Source: Physcocola sp002396385
Lineage (GTDB): Bacteria > Bacteroidota > Bacteroidia > Bacteroidales > Paludibacteraceae
DNA: 64,000 bases
NCBI GenBank assembly: GCA_946535435.1
Contig: CAMNDM010000002.1
Location: 99,552-163,551 of the forward strand
Direction: 5' to 3'
Position 1 is the stretch's first letter. Each line of letters opens with the position of its first letter. The position numbers and the translations under genes are program-made. Below are positions 44,013 through 51,716 of the stretch, piece by piece. Below the pieces are notes generated by a model that was not told the DNA's origin, made no database searches, and worked only from the letters and a program-made list of their open reading frames with translations.

Positions 44013-44972
44013 ATGGGTATCATTGTTCTGATTCCTCTGACTCCTCTGATTCTTGGGGTTTTAATTATGATTATAAGCGCTGTCTGTTCTCCGCTATTCG
44101 ATGGAAAGGACTTCCAGACAGGAAGGGGTAAGAAAAATAGTGAAGTCTGTTTGCAGAAGTATTGGGCGTGCATTATTGCGGCTATGCTGGTGTATAACAG
44201 AGAAATGACGGCGGCTAAGCGTAAACTGGTCGACGATTTTATCAATAATCCGAAAGTTTGCGGCTCAGTCTCGAATGCTGATTTCTGGATGCTGATCGAG
44301 AAGCAGATGATTGAACCCGACAACTTGGACGAAGCCCTTAAACTTGCGGCCGGTAAACTGGCCCTCGACGAAAGGATGAAGTTGGCTCATCTCCTCTTCA
44401 AACTCTCTGTGGAAGACGATGGCATTATGAACGATGAGTGGGATTTACTTAAAAAGGTGGTTTCTAACCTTAAATTTGCCAAACAATATACCGATCATTT
44501 AATCAAGTTCTATGGCCCGCTTCGCTCTTTCAGCGATACCGCCATCTACAACAAACTTCATGGTCATCTCAAGCAGCGCAAGAAGGAGGAGACGCAGAAC
44601 AATGATAAAAACGCTGCTAAATCTTCGGGAAGCCGTTCTCGTACCAGTGGCGCTAATTCGCAGTATGCTAAGTCTCGCAACCAGTCGGGTGGTGGCTATT
44701 CTTCAGGTGGTTCTTCATACTCTCAAGAAACATCTTCAAGCAGGCAGGGTGGCACTGCCCAGCAGTCTGCTGTTAATTCGTTGGCAAAGCATTATGCGAT
44801 GCTTGGCTTAACACCTGTTGCAACTGCTGATGAAGTGCTTGATGCATACCGCTCTTTGGCTAAACAGCATCACCCCGATTTGCCGAAAAATGTCGGAAGA
44901 CAAGAGGAGTGCGTGGAACTGATGGCTAAAATCAACGCTGCTTACGATGCTATCTCGGCCTCACTCAATTAA
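44013..44972 (+). CDS. Membrane TerB-like/J-domain protein 2 (DjlA-like)
   Basis: 319 residues. N-terminal helix (LIPLTPLILGVLIMIISAVC), one TerB-like unit (LLFKLSVEDDGIMNDEWDLL), a Ser/Gly/Gln-rich disordered linker and a C-terminal J-domain with HPD (HHPDLPKNVGRQEECVELMA). The linker-plus-J-domain end is strikingly like that of the gene just upstream (shared HHPDLPKN and MAKIN motifs). The ATG is 2 bases after the previous stop, so the two are translationally linked and probably form one co-chaperone unit. No hsp70 gene is in the window. Confidence 0.87.
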   Translation: MGIIVLIPLTPLILGVLIMIISAVCSPLFDGKDFQTGRGKKNSEVCLQKYWACIIAAMLVYNREMTAAKRKLVDDFINNPKVCGSVSNADFWMLIEKQMIEPDNLDEALKLAAGKLALDERMKLAHLLFKLSVEDDGIMNDEWDLLKKVVSNLKFAKQYTDHLIKFYGPLRSFSDTAIYNKLHGHLKQRKKEETQNNDKNAAKSSGSRSRTSGANSQYAKSRNQSGGGYSSGGSSYSQETSSSRQGGTAQQSAVNSLAKHYAMLGLTPVATADEVLDAYRSLAKQHHPDLPKNVGRQEECVELMAKINAAYDAISASLN

Positions 44973-44979
44973 AAATGAG

Positions 44980-44987
44980 TATCTTTG
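44980..44987 (+). promoter_or_regulatory. nudC promoter -7 box
   Basis: TATCTTTG. The start of transcription would be about 44994, with a short leader to the ATG at 45009. Confidence 0.5.
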
Positions 44988-45008
44988 TACTAATAAAAGG
45001 TGTCGTTT

Positions 45009-45776
45009 ATGATTATCGAGAATCCTACAGAGTTTTCGGGAAAGTGTTTTGCCTTGCAAAATAGAGACAGAGTAGTTAAAGCCGATGGCGCAGAATTGAC
45101 TTTTGCCGATTTAAAGGTGTTGGGCGAGAAGGCGGTGTGCTTTATTGCGGAACCGGAAAACAACATTTGCGCTATGGAGTTGTCTTCTACCGAGGACTTG
45201 CCCGAGGGCTATGCGGTTAAAACCATCCGCCAGTCGTTTTTTGAACTTGCCGCCGAAGACGATTTTTCTTTGGCCCGTGCAAGGGCTTTGCTCTCATGGC
45301 ACACCAGCTTCAAGTTCTGTCCGAACTGTGGCGGAAAATTGCTGCTAAGGGATGTTGAAACCGCAAAATACTGTCCCACCTGCGGCAAAATCCATTTCCC
45401 CCGCATTGAGCCTTGTGTGATTGTATTGGTCCGAAAGGGCGATAAAATCTTGTTGGGCAGGCACGTGCAGCGCAACCAAGATGTTTATTCCACACTGGCA
45501 GGCTTCATAGAGGTGGGCGAGACGTCCGAAAGGGCAGTCGCACGTGAAATTTTCGAAGAAACGGGCATCAGGGTGAAGAACATCCAGTTCAAGGGTACCC
45601 AAAGCTGGCCTTTTCCCGACCAGCTGATGCTCGCCTTTACGGCTGAGTACGAAAGTGGGGAGATAAAGGTGAAGGAAGACGAGCTTTCAGCCGCCGGCTG
45701 GTTCGATGCCGACAACTGCCCGGCTACGCCTGCACCCGGATCAGTCGCTTACAGGCTTATCCACAACTTGATTTGA
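45009..45776 (+). CDS. nudC: NADH pyrophosphatase NudC
   Basis: 255 residues from the ATG at 45009 (a GTG lies 9 bases upstream). A four-cysteine zinc ribbon, CPNC ... CPTC, is followed by the Nudix box GFIEVGETSERAVAREIFEETGI with the catalytic REIFEE, and the C-terminal NudC motif SQPWPFPxS appears here as SWPFPDQLMLAF. NudC hydrolyses NADH to NMNH and AMP and in other bacteria removes NAD caps from RNA. It is separated from the J-domain genes by its own promoter and followed 21 bases later by a small secreted protein. Confidence 0.95.
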   Translation: MIIENPTEFSGKCFALQNRDRVVKADGAELTFADLKVLGEKAVCFIAEPENNICAMELSSTEDLPEGYAVKTIRQSFFELAAEDDFSLARARALLSWHTSFKFCPNCGGKLLLRDVETAKYCPTCGKIHFPRIEPCVIVLVRKGDKILLGRHVQRNQDVYSTLAGFIEVGETSERAVAREIFEETGIRVKNIQFKGTQSWPFPDQLMLAFTAEYESGEIKVKEDELSAAGWFDADNCPATPAPGSVAYRLIHNLI

Positions 45777-45797
45777 TAACCGTATAAGTATAATAAG

Positions 45798-46184
45798 ATG
45801 AGAAAACTGTTTTTTTTAGCTTTGGCTGTTACTCCGCTGCTTTCTATTGCGGCCGATAAGGGATACGTTTATTCGTTGCCGCTGAAATTTTATTTGACAT
45901 ATGCCGATGGTGGCAAACACGTTTACAAGACGTGGTGGACAAATCAGAAGAAGGTGGTGACCACCGACCTCGAGGATGCTGAGTGGATTAAGGGCCGTAT
46001 TGAAGAGACCAGGGGATCTATTTACCAACTTGCTCCTTCTACTACTAAGATAGACAGCGTGGAATACAATTTCAACTGTATTGAGTTGGTTTACGATATG
46101 TCGGGCGTCTTCGATGCCAATTCAGTCGCCAGGGGTTGTGGCATCTATCTTTTAAACGAAAAGGGTGAGTTTGTGCATAAATAA
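45798..46184 (+). CDS. Small secreted protein, function unknown
   Basis: 128 residues. Signal peptide MRKLFFLALAVTPLLSIA, then Tyr/Trp-rich beta-like sequence (VYSLPLKFYLTYADGGKHVY) with two Cys at mid and late positions (FNCIELVY, ARGCGIYLL). I recognise no family. It lies 21 bases after nudC, but cotranscription is uncertain. The candidate RNA at 46181-46370 follows it and a TGAGTTTG box lies inside its last codons. Confidence 0.65.
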   Translation: MRKLFFLALAVTPLLSIAADKGYVYSLPLKFYLTYADGGKHVYKTWWTNQKKVVTTDLEDAEWIKGRIEETRGSIYQLAPSTTKIDSVEYNFNCIELVYDMSGVFDANSVARGCGIYLLNEKGEFVHK

Positions 46185-46320
46185 GAACGTGTGGCATCGT
46201 CTGACAGTCTGGGCTCTCAAAATCGCGTAGTGGTTACTCTCAGAACCTCGTGGACGTAGGTGTATGTTGTTCCTCTGCATGTGTAAACCATGAGCCACGT
46301 CTGGAAGACGGTATCTTCAT
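46181..46320 (+). ncRNA. Candidate structured RNA upstream of AbiF locus
   Basis: A gene-free stretch with nested complementary arms on paper: 46196-46202 with 46306-46312, 46212-46216 with 46292-46296, and 46230-46237 with 46283-46291 (one bulge, one G-U). Together they form a rod of over 100 nt with an internal bubble. A TGAGTTTG box at 46166-46173 could start it near 46180, and a strong terminator follows at 46321-46369, giving a transcript of about 190 nt. The shape and length recall 6S-like RNA, but no conserved motif was recognised. Only covariation could confirm it. Confidence 0.35.
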
Positions 46321-46369
46321 AACCGGACGCGTGGAAATGCTGACAGCATTTCCACGCGTCCGGTTTTTT
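46321..46369 (+). terminator. Very strong intrinsic terminator
   Basis: A 20-bp perfect stem (46321-46340 with 46346-46365), loop TGACA, and a T-run to 46369. It is the longest terminator in the window. Confidence 0.95.
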
Positions 46370-46442
46370 GTGCTGTATTTGTGTTTGGAAAACGCTACGT
46401 GCAAACCTTATCTTGTCATAAATTGGCCTATTACCTAAAAGC

Positions 46443-46459
46443 TATCAATACAATTGATA
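46443..46459. repeat. Dyad upstream of AbiF promoter
   Basis: TATCAAT-ACA-ATTGATA, a perfect 7+7 inverted repeat about 45 bases before the -33 element. It could be an operator. Confidence 0.35.
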
Positions 46460-46502
46460 ACAGTTCATTTACGATCATAAAAAGTTTTTTCTTGGAAAAA
46501 AG

Positions 46503-46535
46503 TTTGGTCGTTTCATTAAATATAACGTACCTTTG
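46503..46535 (+). promoter_or_regulatory. AbiF-locus promoter
   Basis: TTTG (46503-46506), a 21-base spacer and TACCTTTG (46528-46535). Transcription would start near 46542, right before the hairpin RNA. Confidence 0.65.
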
Positions 46536-46541
46536 TAGCAC

Positions 46542-46592
46542 GAGAACCCGCCAAGCCTCTTTACAATGCTTAAATCGGCGGGTCGTTTTTTT
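46542..46592 (+). ncRNA. Hairpin RNA in front of AbiF-type gene
   Basis: About 50 nt from the predicted transcription start. A 7-bp GC-rich stem (46546-46552, ACCCGCC, with 46577-46583, GGCGGGT) encloses a second AAGC/GCTT stem (46553-46556 with 46569-46572) with an 11-base loop and a 4-base 3' bulge. A seven-T tract (46586-46592) follows. It is thus a complete small RNA gene with its own terminator, ending 2 bases before the toxin ATG. A structured RNA motif called abiF has been described near such genes (from memory). Expression of the protein needs read-through. Confidence 0.6.
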
Positions 46593-46594
46593 AT

Positions 46595-47488
46595 ATGGAA
46601 AGTTATGCTAAGAAATACTCTTCGCCTGCCCAATTGACGGCATTGTTACAGTCGCGCGGCCTCCACGTTGAAAACGTAGCGCGAGCAGAGAATCACATCC
46701 GCCACATCGGATATTATAGATTCAGCGCATACCTTTACCCTCTTCTCGCTACACCCAAGGAAAATCACGTATTCAAACCTGAAACCGTATTCGAGCAGGC
46801 TCTGAATATGTACCGTTTTGACAGGCATCTGCGTCTGTTGATATTCAACGAGATAGAAAAGATAGAGGTTGCCGTACGCAGTGCTATCGTCAACATTACG
46901 AGCCGCGAGACAGATAATCCCTTTTGGATGACCGACCCGATATATTTCTATGATGCCAGCACCTTTGTCAAGACTAAACAACTCATTGATGTCGAACTTG
47001 CCAAGTCACGCGAGGATTTTATAGAGCATTTCCGCAATACCTATTCCGACCCATATCCTCCTGCTTGGATGTTGGCAGAGATTCTGCCATTAGGTGTGTT
47101 GACCAGAATATACAACAATATCAAGAGCAACCAGATCCGCAAGAAGATAGCTCAGGAGTTTTCATTGGGGGTTCCTGTGTTTAACTCATGGATGACCATC
47201 GTTACCGTTGCCCGCAACAACTGTGGCCACCACGCTCGCATATGGAACCGCACATTTGCCTTGCAAGTGCTGACTCAGCGACGCATAACCCAACCTTGGA
47301 TTACGTTGTCGGTTAATCAAAAGAAAGTCTATTTCAGTCTTTGTATAATCAAGTATTTTCTAAATATTATTTCTCCCAACAATGACATGAAGGACAAAAT
47401 AGATACGCTACTTGCCGAATTTCCAGACATTGATATAGCCGCTATGGGCTTCCCTTGTGGATGGGAAAACGAACCGCTGTGGCAATAA
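46595..47488 (+). CDS. Abi_2 family (AbiF/AbiD-type) HEPN abortive-infection protein
   Basis: 297 residues. Abi_2 hallmarks are visible: N-terminal SPAQLTALLQSRGL, the YYRFSAYLYPL segment, FDRHLRLLIFNEIEKIEVAVRSAI, and the catalytic HEPN motif R207-x4-H212 (RNNCGHHARIWNR). HEPN proteins of this group are RNases that act as phage-induced abortive-infection toxins; AbiF relatives are paired with small RNAs and have been proposed as ancestors of Cas13 (recollection). The ATG sits 2 bases after the U-tract of the hairpin RNA. The gene is convergent with the AT-rich three-gene operon. It is probably a defence gene; whether the RNA is the antitoxin or guide is an inference. Confidence 0.9.
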   Translation: MESYAKKYSSPAQLTALLQSRGLHVENVARAENHIRHIGYYRFSAYLYPLLATPKENHVFKPETVFEQALNMYRFDRHLRLLIFNEIEKIEVAVRSAIVNITSRETDNPFWMTDPIYFYDASTFVKTKQLIDVELAKSREDFIEHFRNTYSDPYPPAWMLAEILPLGVLTRIYNNIKSNQIRKKIAQEFSLGVPVFNSWMTIVTVARNNCGHHARIWNRTFALQVLTQRRITQPWITLSVNQKKVYFSLCIIKYFLNIISPNNDMKDKIDTLLAEFPDIDIAAMGFPCGWENEPLWQ

Positions 47489-47846
47489 GCCGTTTTTTAT
47501 TCCATGTCAATGGTAAAACAAGTTCAACCTCCATAGGTATGAGGAAGAATTGTTGATGGATGTGGCGACTACACAATCGGGCAGAACCAACCTTGAGAAT
47601 CGCACGTCAACTCTGTCTAATACTACACATATCACCCGAAGAGATGCTTGGAATAATATCATAAAGCGGACAGACTCATATTGTCTTACTTTTACGCTGC
47701 TAATTTTTCTATCTTTTCTCTCGCATACGGACAGTTTGGTTGCGGCATATTCTGGTGTGGTAATTTTAAAAAAATCCGTAATGCCGTTTTTGCAAGCATT
47801 GCGGACTGTATTGTTATGCCTTTTGAGGCTTAGCGGACACCAGTGA
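47489..47846. other. Gap between AbiF gene and three-gene operon
   Basis: Two overlapping open frames (47550-47846 plus; 47878-47507 minus) are here, but neither has a recognisable domain or good start. The minus frame could be a decayed remnant. No terminator with a clear T-run was found. I see no supported gene. Confidence 0.35.
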
Positions 47847-48605
47847 TTAAAAATCAATATCGACCGACAATGAAACATTATTCTTTTTACAAATAGTTTC
47901 TTTAATTTCTGCGTTTATAGAGAATAATATTTTCATTGCTTTTAGAGAAAATGCAATTTCTTTTGAAGTGTTTGACTCCTTAGACAATTCAATTCCTATG
48001 TGTTTTGTGTTATTTTGAATTGGACTCCCAGGCTTTCTGAATTCAAGTAGGTCTATTATGTCATTGTCATTAGAAAGACCGGATTTTTCTGCAATCTCTT
48101 TAGCCTCCCGATAAGTTTCAGGTGTCATTTCACCTGTTGTTGTGTCTGTGGACACAAATTTTTTCTCAAGTTTATCCTTCATATCTTTCTTATATACACT
48201 GTCAGCCTCTACCCATTTGCAACTAGCTTCTACTTCTGCGTCAAAATTACGTGTCATACAGTCTGTTATTTCAATTTGAGTTGATACTTTTTTTGCACCA
48301 AGTTTCTTTGCTATAAGTTTGATTTGATTAAACTTGTATTCGTACATTTTTTCTTCGAAATTGTTAATGTCAATGTATGTGTTGTCTAGATAAGGGTGCT
48401 TCACCAACATACATCCTGGTACGAGTCTGGTTCCTATTTCAAATTGAAGATTATAGTCTTTCTTATAGTCATCAATGAATGAATATGGTAAAACTTGTAA
48501 CTCTGGTCTAATATCTCTATGCCCTTTTTCCCACTTGTATGAGAATGCAGGTTCGTCTTTTGCGATTAGGAGTACATCTCCTTTTAATTCATCTAATTTT
48601 AACAT
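47847..48605 (-). CDS. Operon protein C, soluble, function unknown
   Basis: 252 residues without signal peptide or membrane helix. It starts MLKLDELKGDVLLIAKDEPA. I recognise no domain. Composition is charged (many Lys, Asp, Glu) with alternating strand and helix propensity. It is the third gene of a minus-strand operon, 23 bases after the tail-anchored protein. Base composition is visibly AT-rich, like its two partners and unlike the flanking genes. Being encoded with a membrane GTPase next to an Abi gene, it may be an effector or regulator of a defence or membrane system; this is inference. Confidence 0.75.
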   Translation of the reverse strand: MLKLDELKGDVLLIAKDEPAFSYKWEKGHRDIRPELQVLPYSFIDDYKKDYNLQFEIGTRLVPGCMLVKHPYLDNTYIDINNFEEKMYEYKFNQIKLIAKKLGAKKVSTQIEITDCMTRNFDAEVEASCKWVEADSVYKKDMKDKLEKKFVSTDTTTGEMTPETYREAKEIAEKSGLSNDNDIIDLLEFRKPGSPIQNNTKHIGIELSKESNTSKEIAFSLKAMKILFSINAEIKETICKKNNVSLSVDIDF

Positions 48606-48628
48606 GTTATTGTGCTGATTTGTTTTTC

Positions 48629-49138
48629 CTATTTCGTTTTGGACTCAATTATTACGCTGATTAGAAGGATGACGAGCAAGATTAGGAAAACGGTCCTTAA
48701 TTTTACTAATAATTGTTTTTTTTTATCTTCTTCTTCTATCTCCTTTAATGTTTTAAGTTCGTCTTCATCTAATTCTCTTTTTGCTAATTCTGCGCATTTT
48801 CTTAGTTCATTAAAGATCTTATCAATATCTTCATCTTCCCAATCACAGAAAAATTGAAACCCCATTCTTCTCCCACTCTCGTCTAGTTGATTTTTACTGA
48901 AGCAGGATTGTATAAAGGTTCCTTTTCCTTTTTTTTGTTTAAAGCAAAACCATGAAGGTAACTTTTCTTTTATTTCCCTTTTGTACGGAACGTCTTTCCA
49001 TTCCATGGCTGCTGATGCAATTTTACTTGCAGCTTCCTTTTGGAGTGTACTATTTGAAAATAAAGAAACCTCTCCATTAATGACAAATGTTGTTTGCTCG
49101 TTTGCTTTTTGTGCTTGAGCAGTCATATATGAATTCAT
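48629..49138 (-). CDS. Operon protein B, tail-anchored membrane protein
   Basis: 169 residues. No signal peptide. A soluble N-terminal domain (about 1-105, with Cys65, Cys79 and Cys98), a highly charged helix or coiled coil (about 106-145, rich in Glu, Asp and Lys), and a single membrane helix at the very C-terminus (147-165, TVFLILLVILLISVII) followed by only a few residues. This is a tail-anchored layout with the body in the cytoplasm. Its ATG overlaps the TGA of the GTPase gene (ATGA at 49138-49135), so it is translationally coupled to it. The function is unknown. Confidence 0.78.
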   Translation of the reverse strand: MNSYMTAQAQKANEQTTFVINGEVSLFSNSTLQKEAASKIASAAMEWKDVPYKREIKEKLPSWFCFKQKKGKGTFIQSCFSKNQLDESGRRMGFQFFCDWEDEDIDKIFNELRKCAELAKRELDEDELKTLKEIEEEDKKKQLLVKLRTVFLILLVILLISVIIESKTK

Positions 49139-49791
49139 AATCTAACTTTTTTTATACATTCTTTTAGTTGATCAGTATCACGAAGATCAGTGACAAAAAA
49201 ATTCTTTTGTAACAGTTCTTTATATTCTTCTTCTTTTACTTCTTTTTGAATGGTTTTGATAATAGATTTTCTTTCTTCTTTTGAGAGTTCATCCAAGTGA
49301 GTCCCAAATACTACGGTTGGCCTATCCTTTTTATGGCTATATATGTAGTATAATCTGCTATTTACCTCTTTTATTTGATATATTTTATCATTGATATATT
49401 TATTGACATCAAACGTAAAAAATATACAGTCGCTTTCTGATATTAATTTGGAATATAAGCTTTCAATTCTACCTTCTTCTCCACCTATATCTGCTCCTTT
49501 TTTTATTTTTATCTTTTTTTCTCCAATCTCTGTTGTAAACTTTTCATACTCTTCATACTGAGTTTGATGATATTCTTCATATGGTTCATTCCTTAAAAAA
49601 GATAGAAGTTGTGTTTTTCCTGAATTCTCTGGACCTAGAATACAAATACTTTTTCCTGCAAGTTTGTCATATATTACATTCAGTCCTATATAAGCAAGCC
49701 AACCAAGGGGACCTGCAGCAAGAAGCAGTGGCAGTATTGCAAGTTGTGGCTCTGCCTTTTCAATCAGATTAATGGTAATTTCTAGTATCAT
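49135..49791 (-). CDS. Operon protein A, membrane-anchored small GTPase
   Basis: 218 residues. A hydrophobic N-terminal segment (17-42, AILPLLLAAGPLGWLAYIGL) anchors a Ras/SRPRB-like GTPase domain. G1 is GPENSGKT (53-60), G3 is D101-I-G-G-E-E-G, and G4 is THLD (164-167) in place of NKxD. No effector domain follows. The related SR-beta and ARF-like folds bind membranes, and this protein probably works as a membrane switch with the next two genes. The stop overlaps the start of gene B by the ATGA. The region is AT-rich, consistent with horizontal transfer. No name could be assigned with confidence. Confidence 0.82.
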   Translation of the reverse strand: MILEITINLIEKAEPQLAILPLLLAAGPLGWLAYIGLNVIYDKLAGKSICILGPENSGKTQLLSFLRNEPYEEYHQTQYEEYEKFTTEIGEKKIKIKKGADIGGEEGRIESLYSKLISESDCIFFTFDVNKYINDKIYQIKEVNSRLYYIYSHKKDRPTVVFGTHLDELSKEERKSIIKTIQKEVKEEEYKELLQKNFFVTDLRDTDQLKECIKKVRL

Positions 49792-50369
49792 ATGTTAGTT
49801 TTTAAGATTATTAAATGTCTTATTGGTATTGCCCCTATAGGACTTTATGTTTGTAGAATTTTTCACATAAAAAAACGTGGGTGTCTAAACTTTACCTGTC
49901 TGTCGTTTGTGGTCGTAGGAATAACCATGAAAAATAGACAAAGCAAAGAAGATACCCACGTTATGCGTATATATTACCACATAAAGTGTGCATGGACAGA
50001 GTTGCCCATATGCACACTTACGGAATGTATATAACACACCCGCAGCATCATCTTTTGCGTTGTTCTTGATTTTTCAATTTTGAAATTTCCTACGTTTCAA
50101 ACGACCAAAAACAAGCTTCAGTTGACGCTTTTTATGTATAATTGCATGTGCATAATGCACATACAATGAAAATCTTTCGCAAAGTAAATAAAAAAATACG
50201 ATTTCTATTATTCAGTAAGCACTATTCTTTCCCTTATTTATGCCAACTCTTCTAAATCTGTAGTCTTGCAAAACAAGCACAGTCATAATCCTGATAGCGA
50301 ACGTATCTTAGAATAACAGCAAACACAGCACCCTTGCACCAGTAAAATGTCGTTCTCTTGGGATCTCGT
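49792..50369. other. Long intergenic region with structured DNA/RNA and dyads
   Basis: No protein gene is supported. It holds a long-range inverted repeat (AACGTGGGT 49874-49882 with ACCCACGTT 49954-49962, plus 3 more pairs), a second hairpin (AAGTGTGCATGG near 49985-49996 with CCATATGCACACTT near 50005-50018), and a perfect 17-bp palindrome at 50146-50162. It forms the upstream region of the GTPase operon (minus strand). A minus-strand box TTACTTTG at 50185-50178 is one base from TAnnTTTG. Confidence 0.45.
50146..50162. promoter_or_regulatory. Palindrome ATGTGCAT-A-ATGCACAT
   Basis: A perfect 8+8 dyad with a single central A. Its half-site TGTGCA/TGCACA is the same hexamer used in the operator array at 52060-52156, but in the opposite arrangement. 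It could bind a related regulator. Confidence 0.5.
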
Positions 50370-51677
50370 TTACTCCCATATTAGTGTGAAATGTCCCTGT
50401 ACCGTCTCATCCGACTCGTCTAAACTGATGGCATACCAGTAATCTGCCGAAGGCAGTTTCTTGCCTTTGTAGGTGCCGTCCCAACCATCGTAGTGGTTCT
50501 TGTACAGGACAAGTTCTTTGCCCGAACGGCTGTAGATGCGTATAGTATAGATGTTGTACTTGTCTATGTTGACGATCTGCCAAGTGTCGTTTGTACCGTC
50601 TCCGTTGGGGGTGACCACTGTACCCGGTTTTATGGGGTAGTAGGTGGTGTCGTTGGCCAGAACTGTTACTTGGTAGGTCACAACACTGTCGCAACCAAAA
50701 ACGGTTTGTTCTCTTTCCGTATAAATACCGCTTTGGGTAACTGTTTTGCCGCCAATCAGCAGACTTTGTCCGCTGTGTAGGGTGGTGTCGATGGTGGTGC
50801 TGGCAGTGTCGTGCACGGTCAGGTGCAGAATGGTGGTGCTGTCGGCGCCGTACCAGGTCTTTGTTTTCTGGCTGGCGTCGGTGGTTTGGTTCAGTACGTG
50901 GTTGCCGAAGGTGTAGCTTTCGCCCTGGCAGATGTCCTCGTTCAGTTCCACCTCAACAGGGCAGTAGTTCATTTGGCCGACTATGTAGTCGGTCTTGTAA
51001 TATTTTACCTGGTGTGTGCTGGTGGTGGCCGATATTTTGTCCGTCTTTCTGTACAGCACGTTTTTCCCGTCTGTTCTTGCCATATCCGAATAGTCCTCTT
51101 CTTCTGCGGCTCGTGTCTCGTTCGGGCTTGGACAGTCGTTGCCCAGTTTGTTGTTAAAGTAGTCGGGCGACAGAAAGTTAAGAAAGATTTCGGCCGTTTG
51201 TGAATAATTTTGTGACCAGTCGACAGTAAACGGGGTGAGCGGAATCGATTCGTAAATAGTAAAGTAACTGACCCGCAACAGTTTTACTTGGCGCAATTCG
51301 TCTTCGTTTGACGGACTGAAATAGATGCCGAAAATGAAGCAGGTGTCGTTCAGTCCGCCTTCTCCCTTTCCTTTTATCTCGTGTTTCTCCACGTAGAGTA
51401 GGGTGTCTTCTTCCGATAGCGCAGGTAGCTCTATGCCTCCTTTCGCTTTATTATGTGTATGTTGGTTCGACGATGTCCTTAGGTTGACGTAGTCTGTTTC
51501 TGCGTCAAAGAAATTGCTGTTGTCAAGCAACTCCGCTACCACCTCGTTCAGGGGCCTGCCTATGGCGCAGGTCGTGCTGCCGGTGTTGAACAGGGCACCG
51601 GTTTCTGGGTAGGGCCTTATACCGTAACAGACTATAGCAGAAAGAAATGCGAATAATAGAAGAACTGTTTTTCTCAT
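50370..51677 (-). CDS. Secreted protein with canonical T9SS type B sorting domain
   Basis: 435 residues. Signal peptide MRKTVLLLFAFLSAIVCYGI; a unique N-terminal region (to ~235); Cys-containing Ig-like domains such as LNEDICQGESYTFGNH and a GCDSVVTYQV segment; then a C-terminal type B (CHU_C) domain with the full motif VVTPNGDGTNDTWQI, followed by IYTIRIYSRSGKELVL and the closing GHFTLIWE. Thus it is exported across the outer membrane by the type IX system. A TATCTTTG box (minus, 51724-51717) gives a leader of about 33 bases. Function of the secreted part is unknown. Confidence 0.88.
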   Translation of the reverse strand: MRKTVLLLFAFLSAIVCYGIRPYPETGALFNTGSTTCAIGRPLNEVVAELLDNSNFFDAETDYVNLRTSSNQHTHNKAKGGIELPALSEEDTLLYVEKHEIKGKGEGGLNDTCFIFGIYFSPSNEDELRQVKLLRVSYFTIYESIPLTPFTVDWSQNYSQTAEIFLNFLSPDYFNNKLGNDCPSPNETRAAEEEDYSDMARTDGKNVLYRKTDKISATTSTHQVKYYKTDYIVGQMNYCPVEVELNEDICQGESYTFGNHVLNQTTDASQKTKTWYGADSTTILHLTVHDTASTTIDTTLHSGQSLLIGGKTVTQSGIYTEREQTVFGCDSVVTYQVTVLANDTTYYPIKPGTVVTPNGDGTNDTWQIVNIDKYNIYTIRIYSRSGKELVLYKNHYDGWDGTYKGKKLPSADYWYAISLDESDETVQGHFTLIWE

Positions 51678-51716
51678 CGGTTGTAAATAAGGTAATGTGG
51701 TGACATTTTCTTAGTG

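Noticed and set aside
46181..46370. Assignment of the structured region as RNase P, tmRNA, SRP RNA or a cobalamin riboswitch
   Set aside because: None of the conserved motifs of those RNAs could be found; the region is left as an unnamed candidate.
46250..46438. 62-codon frame across the strong terminator
   Set aside because: It runs through the terminator hairpin and candidate RNA. No protein signal.
47507..47878. Minus-strand frame overlapping the end of operon gene C, and 47550-47846 on the plus strand
   Set aside because: No recognisable domain or convincing start; kept only as a possible remnant.
49792..50034. 80-codon frame after the GTPase gene
   Set aside because: It passes through both arms of the inverted repeats and starts from the divergent region without a good initiation site; looks like non-coding structured sequence.
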